From Bacteroidales bacterium (GTDB lineage: Bacteria > Bacteroidota > Bacteroidia > Bacteroidales > SM23-62), in contig JADHVS010000036.1 in NCBI GenBank assembly GCA_016783865.1, positions 1 to 28,753 on the forward strand: a DNA stretch of 28,753 bases, written 5' to 3'. Shown one piece after another: positions 24,401-28,753 of this stretch. Position numbers and translations under genes: made by a program. Each line of letters opens with the position of its first letter. Positions within the stretch are counted from its first letter, which is position 1. The notes beneath the pieces were generated by a model, which saw only the letters and a program-made list of their open reading frames with translations, did not search any database and was not told where the DNA came from.

Positions 24401-24952
24401 TTATTCTTTTGCATCAGGATCTTCTTCTTTATCAGAATCTTCTACTGCATACGAATTTGATATCACTGCACTAAAATATGCTATCTTCCATTCGCCATTA
24501 TGTTTCTCAAAAGATACGATTAAAAAGGTCTCCCCCAGGTCCTCTGTCTCTTCATTTTCTTCAAAAACTTTAGTCCACTTATTTTTGAAATGTGCCCAGG
24601 CCGATTCCTTATAAACTTTTATAGTTATGTCGACAGGTTCGATGTTAATGGAATAACCACCATCAATTTGAGATTGTAAAAAATTGGCAAAATCTTCTTC
24701 ACTTTGCTTTTTCCAATCGTCCAGGTACATGAATGAATGACCATCTTTACCAGCCCACGATACAAATGAGTACGGCTCATCTACAAAGGCATTAATCCAG
24801 CCTTCATAATCTAATTCAGTGCGATCAACCATCAACTCTTCAATGACAGCTTTAATTGCTTCTTTCTCTTTTTCAATGTCGATCGTTTCCTCGGCAGGAA
24901 CACATCCGGCCATTAACATTACTGTTAGAATGGGTAAAATAAACTTTTTCAT
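24401..24952 (-). CDS. Predicted lipoprotein with an NTF2/SnoaL-like domain
   Basis: 183 residues. The signal sequence MKKFILPILTVMLMAGC ends in a lipobox (LMAGC) with the acylated cysteine at 17. The rest has the layout of small NTF2-like domains (DUF4440/SnoaL type): a helical start (KEAIKAVIEELM), YEGWINAFVDEPYSFVSWAG, then strands ending in WAHFKNKWTKVF and FLIVSFEKHNGEWKIAYFSA. The final W-K-I strand is common in the family. Such domains bind small molecules or act as accessory partners; no catalytic residues can be identified. The C-terminus is very acidic (EDSDKEEDPDAKE). It should sit in the outer or inner membrane facing the periplasm. It is a single-gene unit; the 164 bases upstream are AT-rich with no clear promoter. 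Confidence 0.65.
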   Translation of the reverse strand: MKKFILPILTVMLMAGCVPAEETIDIEKEKEAIKAVIEELMVDRTELDYEGWINAFVDEPYSFVSWAGKDGHSFMYLDDWKKQSEEDFANFLQSQIDGGYSINIEPVDITIKVYKESAWAHFKNKWTKVFEENEETEDLGETFLIVSFEKHNGEWKIAYFSAVISNSYAVEDSDKEEDPDAKE

Positions 24953-25116
24953 GATTAATAATCTTTTAGTTTAGTAGTAATTGATAAAATTTGAAAGATA
25001 AATTGAGATTTGAAAAGTTAGACAAATTAATTAAAGTTATGAAAAAAATCAAGCCACCGGCAAACAGATAAGAACTGAGATGAAACTAAAGTTTGTTTAA
25101 ACTACATTTAACCTTA

Positions 25117-25575
25117 TCAATATATCTTCGGATATTTGCCCGGGTGGAATTCGTGCATAACATCATAGATGGTCTCAAAAACATCTTCCGCACCTGGATT
25201 TGAGAAGTAATCGCCATCCGTGCCATACGCAGGGCGGTGTTCCTTCTGCGTAATGGTTCGCGGTTCACTGTCGAGATACTGAAATCCATCCTGCTCTTCA
25301 AGAAATGACTGAAGCATAAAGGCGGTGGCCACGCGTCCTGTAATGCAGGGTAGAAAGATCATCACTAAGGGTCTGCCAAGCCGAATAGTAAATAATCAAA
25401 ATATTGTATCTCGGCAATGGGTTTGAATCCCCGGAGGGCCAATCCAATACCCTGCCCAATTATCGTGGCTTCGCCGAAGGTAACCAGCATTGGGTGCCGG
25501 CCGAATAACAGATCAAAATTATGTTTTAGAATCTCCCTGCCTGCCAGCATAGGTGCATCTGCGGAATATTCCGCT
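25117..25575 (-). pseudogene. Decayed E1 component of a 2-oxoacid dehydrogenase (beta-part remnant)
   Basis: On the minus strand the sequence gives [18 protein letters not shown]..., then [20 protein letters not shown] and [13 protein letters not shown], then in a shifted frame [18 protein letters not shown], then TAFMLQSFLEEQDGFQYLDS and KEHRPAYGTDGDYFSN, ending HPGKYPKIY. These are pieces, in order, of the C-terminal (E1-beta, pyrimidine-binding and transketolase-C) part of the fused TPP-dependent dehydrogenase of Bacteroidota. The lesions I see are loss of the whole N-terminal half, an internal loss after TFGE (about 30 codons by memory of the family), a one-base frameshift near 25377, and loss of roughly 200 codons at TRGHR/TAF. 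The upstream break meets a GTTCACC heptamer array. It is certainly non-functional. Confidence 0.85.
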
Positions 25576-25607
25576 CACCGATCACCGTTCACCGTTCACC
25601 GTTCACC
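25573..25607. repeat. GTTCACC heptamer array at the broken end of the E1 pseudogene
   Basis: GCTCACC, GATCACC, then three GTTCACC units. It abuts a perfect 14-base palindrome GCGGAATATTCCGC (25561-25574), which belongs to the edge of the pseudogene. Confidence 0.85.
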
Positions 25608-25666
25608 GAATTGCTATAGTTGTGTTAAACATCACTCCCTCACAATTAACTTCAGAAATAACATTA

Positions 25667-25674
25667 TATATTTG
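25667..25674 (+). promoter_or_regulatory. Predicted -7 box overlapping the start of the nqrM-like gene
   Basis: TATATTTG is an exact TAnnTTTG match but ends only 4 bases before the ATG at 25679, so transcription would begin at or next to the start codon (leaderless message). I see no clear -33 element. Confidence 0.4.
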
Positions 25675-25678
25675 CATA

Positions 25679-25861
25679 ATGTTAAAGCTATTATTACTAT
25701 CTGCTTTATTAATTATGATCGCTACCGTTGCACTATCGATCAGGATTATCCTAAAACCAAAAGGAGAATTTTCGGGAGGAAAATGTTCTGGTACAGCAGC
25801 TTTACAGGAGAGAGGAATTTCATGCGCCTGCGGTGGGGGCGGAGAATGTAAGAATAAGTAA
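25679..25861 (+). CDS. Small four-cysteine membrane protein, NqrM-like (Na+-NQR maturation candidate)
   Basis: 60 residues: one membrane helix (about 3-25), a short basic segment (KPKGE), then a cysteine-rich tail with C36, C49, C51 and C57 (GKCSGTAALQERGISC, then ACGGGGEC). NqrM (DUF539) has the same plan: one helix followed by G-x-C-G-G, about a dozen residues, C-x-C and a last C. NqrM is known to be needed for making the iron centre held by NqrD and NqrE. This gene lies head-on to apbE, nqrF and nqrE, which supports the assignment. The helix would be broken if translation began at the next Met (13), so I use 25679. An alternative is a general small metal-binding membrane protein. The 78 bases to the apbE stop are entirely heptamer repeats. 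Confidence 0.6.
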   Translation: MLKLLLLSALLIMIATVALSIRIILKPKGEFSGGKCSGTAALQERGISCACGGGGECKNK

Positions 25862-25865
25862 TCTT

Positions 25866-25918
25866 GGTTCCTGGTTCCTGGTTCCTGGTTCCTGGTTCCT
25901 GGTTCCTGGTTCCTGGTT
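25866..25918. repeat. GGTTCCT heptamer array x7
   Basis: Seven perfect GGTTCCT units (25866-25914) plus GGTT. It starts 4 bases after the stop codon of the nqrM-like gene and runs on to the GATTCAC array that overlaps the end of apbE. Confidence 0.95.
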
Positions 25919-25922
25919 TTCC

Positions 25923-25950
25923 GATTCACGATTCACGATTCACGATTCAC
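25923..25950. repeat. GATTCAC heptamer array x4 overlapping the apbE 3' end
   Basis: Four perfect units. On the minus strand they read GTGAATC and supply the last codons of apbE (AGT GAA TCG TGA), the same ending as the first PD40 gene. Confidence 0.95.
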
Positions 25951-26986
25951 TTCTTAAAAGTATCTTCTTCATTCCTGAAGTATAATAGATACCATATCCC
26001 TCCTCATCATCATGATAGATTAAATATCCTTCCAGGTCTTCTCTTGATTCAAGTAATTGAATGCTCCTGTCAACGCCCATAACCATGCACGCTGTGGCAA
26101 AACCATCGGCTGTCATGCAATCATCAGCCAGTATCGTGGCACTCAACAGGTTATGATCTACAGGATAGCCTGTTCGCGGATCAATTGTATGGGAATATTT
26201 TACGCCGTCTTTAACATAAAACCGGCGGTAATTTCCTGAGGTAGCAAGGGCTTTGTTCTTCAGGGCTACGACGGCCTGCAACTGAACGCCCGGTAATTGT
26301 AATCCATCGATGGGTTTATCAATGCCTACACGCCAGTACTCGCCCCTGTCATTGATCCCTTTTGCAGCTACCTCACCCCCGATTTCGACAAGGTAATTCC
26401 TGATCCCTTTTGATTCGAGAAAAGCGGCTACCACATCCACTGCATATCCCTGTGCAATGGCATTGACATCAAGCATTACGCCTGGTTTTTCTTTAATTAT
26501 ATGGCCATTCTCCAGCCGGACCTTATCCATCCCGATAAATTGCAACAAGCTGTCGATCAATTCATTATTCACCTCAGCAGGATCTGTGAATCCAAATCCC
26601 CATGCGTTCACAACCGGGGCGACGGTCAGGTCAAAGGCGCCATCAGACGCCCGGCTGATTTCTGCTGCAGCCAGGTAACAGGTGACAAAATAGTCATCCA
26701 GTTCCACATTTTCCTCATCCCGGTTAATGGCAGAAATAATTGATGCGGGCTCATAGGCAGACAAGGAAAGGTCAAACTGCCTCAACAGGGTGTCAATCCC
26801 GGGCTGGAGATTTACACTGTCGGAACTCTCATATGAAACATGATAAGCGGTACCCTGAGCAGGACCGGCAAGTTTAATATAAACTGAAGGTTCACCTGGT
26901 TGACAGGCGTTTAATGCCAGTACCAGTAAAAGGCCTAAACAAAGATGAGATGCTGAAACAAGTTCAGCATGACCAGTCTTTCTCAT
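25940..26986 (-). CDS. apbE: FAD:protein FMN transferase (lipoprotein)
   Basis: 348 residues. ApbE moves FMN from FAD onto a threonine of target proteins in the periplasm, here most likely NqrB and NqrC. Family motifs: GTAYHVSYE (45-53), FDLTVAPVVNAWGFG (118-132), LDVNAIAQGYAVDVV (172-186), VEIGGEV (200-206), HTIDPRTGYPV (266-276) and ADDCMTADGFATACMVMG (287-304), whose D and T residues bind Mg2+ and FAD. A lipobox LNAC puts the acylated cysteine at 28. The n-region of the signal peptide is odd: residues 5-14 (GHAELVSASH) are encoded by an intergenic-type palindrome, so only MRKT precedes it. No other start is available before the hydrophobic core. It lies 30 bases after nqrF on the same strand; the last codons are heptamer repeat DNA. 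Confidence 0.93.
   Translation of the reverse strand: MRKTGHAELVSASHLCLGLLLVLALNACQPGEPSVYIKLAGPAQGTAYHVSYESSDSVNLQPGIDTLLRQFDLSLSAYEPASIISAINRDEENVELDDYFVTCYLAAAEISRASDGAFDLTVAPVVNAWGFGFTDPAEVNNELIDSLLQFIGMDKVRLENGHIIKEKPGVMLDVNAIAQGYAVDVVAAFLESKGIRNYLVEIGGEVAAKGINDRGEYWRVGIDKPIDGLQLPGVQLQAVVALKNKALATSGNYRRFYVKDGVKYSHTIDPRTGYPVDHNLLSATILADDCMTADGFATACMVMGVDRSIQLLESREDLEGYLIYHDDEEGYGIYYTSGMKKILLRSES
26950..26970. repeat. GAA-ACAAG-TTC palindrome inside the apbE signal sequence
   Basis: ATGCTGAA (26950-26957), ACAAG, TTCAGCAT (26963-26970), followed by GAC as in the intergenic copies. It encodes apbE residues 6-13 or so in frame. Confidence 0.85.
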
Positions 26987-27016
26987 GACATCATTCGCAA
27001 AGGGGAAATATATTGA

Positions 27017-28273
27017 TTAACCACCGAAATCATCAAAATCGATCATTTCATCGGGTACACCCAGATCATACAGCATCTTATTCACTGCATCATTCATCAT
27101 GGGCGGACCGCACATATAATATTCGATCTCTTCGGGCTCTTCCACCTTGCCCAGGTACTCATCGTACAATACCTGGTGTATGAAACCGGTAAATCCCGAC
27201 CAGTTATCCTCCTCCTTGGGCTCGGAAAGGGCGATATTAAATTTAAAATTGGGGAATTTCTTTTCAAGATCCCGGAATTCATCTTCATAGAAGATCTCCC
27301 GCAACGACCTGGCACCATACCAGTACGACACCTTCCGGCCAGTTTTTGCCGTATGGAAAAGATGGAAGATATGAGAACGCATGGGAGCCATTCCCGCACC
27401 TCCGCCAACATAGATCATTTCATTTTCAGTCTCCTTGATAAAGAACTCTCCATAAGGACCTGAGATGGTTACCTTATCACCCGGTTTCCTTGAAAAGATG
27501 TATGAGGAACAGATCCCCGGCGGAACCTTCATGAATGCCCCGCGTGCCCTGTCCCATGGCGGTGTGGCAATACGGATATTCAGCATGACAATGCTGCCTT
27601 CTGCCGGGTGGTTGGCCATGGAATAGGCCCTGAAAGTCTCTTCCGAATTCTTCATTTTCAGGTCCCACAGCCTGAATTGATCCCACTCATCCCTGAATTG
27701 CTCTTCCACATCGATATCCTTTGAGTAGTCGACTTCACACTTAGGCACATCGATCTGAACATATCCACCCGACTGGAAATCGAGTGTCTCTCCTGCAGGA
27801 AGCCTTACCACAAATTCCTTTATAAAGGTCGCCACATTTTTATTCGATACCACTTCGCATTCCCATTTCTTGATGCCCATGATCTCTTTGGGAATAAGGA
27901 TCTTCATGTCACTGCGCACCTTCACCTGGCAACCCAGGCGCCAATCGTTCTGTTGCTCCTTCCTGGTAAAAAATCCTGTTTCAGTAGGTAATATTGATCC
28001 GCCTCCTTCAACGACCTGGCATTTACACATGGCACATGTACCGCCACCTCCGCAGGCCGATGGAAGGAAAATGGATTGTGCCGACAGGGTGGTCAGCAAA
28101 GTGGACCCGGGGTTGACCTTAAACTCTTCCTTATTGATGGTCAGGGTCACCTCCCCCTGGGGTGTTAATTTATACCTTGCATAGAGTAACATGATCACGA
28201 GAAGGGTGATCACGAGCGTAAAAACGACTACCGATACAAGTGTAATAACAAATTGTGAAGCTGCCAGGATCAT
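27017..28273 (-). CDS. nqrF: Na+-translocating NADH:quinone reductase subunit F
   Basis: 418 residues. One N-terminal membrane helix (about 8-31); a plant-type 2Fe-2S ferredoxin domain with C74, C80, C83 and C115; then a ferredoxin-reductase module with the FAD motif RAYSMANHP (215-223), the NADH motif GGGAGMAP (290-297), and CGPPMM (388-393), which carries the nicotinamide-site cysteine. NqrF takes electrons from cytoplasmic NADH to FAD and the 2Fe-2S cluster and passes them into the membrane part, driving Na+ export. The length and cysteine spacing are as in Vibrio NqrF. It starts 11 bases after the nqrE stop and is followed by apbE, so all three are one transcript. Confidence 0.96.
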   Translation of the reverse strand: MILAASQFVITLVSVVVFTLVITLLVIMLLYARYKLTPQGEVTLTINKEEFKVNPGSTLLTTLSAQSIFLPSACGGGGTCAMCKCQVVEGGGSILPTETGFFTRKEQQNDWRLGCQVKVRSDMKILIPKEIMGIKKWECEVVSNKNVATFIKEFVVRLPAGETLDFQSGGYVQIDVPKCEVDYSKDIDVEEQFRDEWDQFRLWDLKMKNSEETFRAYSMANHPAEGSIVMLNIRIATPPWDRARGAFMKVPPGICSSYIFSRKPGDKVTISGPYGEFFIKETENEMIYVGGGAGMAPMRSHIFHLFHTAKTGRKVSYWYGARSLREIFYEDEFRDLEKKFPNFKFNIALSEPKEEDNWSGFTGFIHQVLYDEYLGKVEEPEEIEYYMCGPPMMNDAVNKMLYDLGVPDEMIDFDDFGG

Positions 28274-28284
28274 TTGTTCAAAAG

Positions 28285-28753
28285 TTATAGTTTAATTCCC
28301 ATGAAACTCATAAATGCAATACCCATTAAACCGGTAATGATAAAGGTGATACCAAGTCCCCTCAACGGAGCCGGAACATTTGAGTACCTTATCTTTTCCC
28401 GGATGGCTGCGATACCGACAATCGCCAGCAGCCAGCCCACTCCGGAACCTAATCCGAATGTTGTTGCCTCCGCCAGGGAAACATATTCTCTTTCCTGCAT
28501 AAAAAGCGAACCACCCAGGATAGCGCAGTTCACCGCGATCAGGGGAAGAAATATCCCAAGTGATGAATAGAGTGCCGGTGAAAATTTTTCGATCACCATT
28601 TCAACAAGCTGTACCATAGATGCTATAACGGCAATAAACATTATAAAGCTCAGGAAGCTCAGATCAACGTCAGCCAGCCCCGGACTTAACCACTCTAATG
28701 CACCGGCCTTAAGGATATATTTTTCCAGCAGGTAATCGACCGGTACGGTGATG
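28285..28753 (-). CDS. nqrE: Na+-translocating NADH:quinone reductase subunit E (5' end outside window)
   Basis: The frame is open from the window edge to the stop at 28285, about 155 residues, so the first 45-50 residues of the usual 200 are missing. The visible part begins [20 protein letters not shown] and continues with membrane helices: [40 protein letters not shown] and [20 protein letters not shown]. The cysteine in VNCAILG is one of the four from NqrD and NqrE that hold the intramembrane iron centre. The Met at 28641 is internal, not the start. The rest of the operon (nqrA-D) presumably lies beyond the window. Confidence 0.95.
   Translation of the reverse strand, partial: ITVPVDYLLEKYILKAGALEWLSPGLADVDLSFLSFIMFIAVIASMVQLVEMVIEKFSPALYSSLGIFLPLIAVNCAILGGSLFMQEREYVSLAEATTFGLGSGVGWLLAIVGIAAIREKIRYSNVPAPLRGLGITFIITGLMGIAFMSFMGIKL

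Overview
The window reads as chromosomal DNA of a Gram-negative Bacteroidota, most like the anaerobic or marine Bacteroidales/Marinilabiliales side of the phylum. Reasons: the protein families (three TPR + PD40 envelope proteins, a fused-type E1 dehydrogenase remnant, an Na+-NQR operon with apbE), the neighbourhoods (M23 peptidase divergent from alaS; HsdR-N-like nuclease divergent from holA), the absence of Shine-Dalgarno sequences before most starts, and several -7 boxes of the Bacteroidota form TAnnTTTG at the right distance from start codons. There is no rRNA, tRNA, phage, IS element or CRISPR array; genes are mostly housekeeping or envelope genes in short units.

Layout. 1-8.3 kb: start of an M23 peptidase gene (minus), alaS, a ChaN-family gene (minus), an AMP-forming acyl-CoA synthetase, an SSS sodium:solute symporter (minus), recR. 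8.3-11.7 kb: lysA and a fusion glycosyltransferase whose C-terminal part looks like a phosphoglycosyltransferase that has lost its catalytic core. 11.7-18.4 kb: three tandem paralogues with signal peptide, TPR and PD40 propeller, each with a different C-terminus (a new-looking 66-residue repeat array plus membrane anchor; an OmpA peptidoglycan-binding domain; nothing). 18.4-21.8 kb: GNAT acetyltransferase, PD-(D/E)XK protein (minus), holA, rhomboid protease, gmhB. 21.8-25.0 kb: YqgE/AlgH (minus), NhaC antiporter, an NTF2-like lipoprotein (minus). 25.1-28.75 kb: a decayed E1 dehydrogenase pseudogene, a 60-residue four-cysteine NqrM-like gene, then apbE, nqrF and nqrE (minus), the last cut by the window end.

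How the genes fit together. The NQR enzyme pumps Na+ out using NADH; ApbE attaches its covalent FMN and the small cysteine protein is a candidate for its iron-centre maturation. The SSS symporter and NhaC are plausible users of the Na+ gradient. The PD40 trio, the ChaN protein, the glycosyltransferase, GmhB and the lipoproteins are envelope functions.

The non-coding DNA is the unusual part. Nearly every large gap is filled by one of two repeat types. (i) Heptanucleotide tandem arrays (GATTCAC/GTGAATC most often, also GGTTCCT, GTTCACC, CAGTAGT and degenerate CGCAACT), several arranged as large inverted pairs; two genes end inside a GTGAATC array and use it for their last codons and stop. (ii) Short palindromes with the core GAA-ACAAG-TTC, one of which has become part of the ApbE signal peptide. 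All identifications rest on reading motifs in the sequence and on memory of families; no database search was possible.
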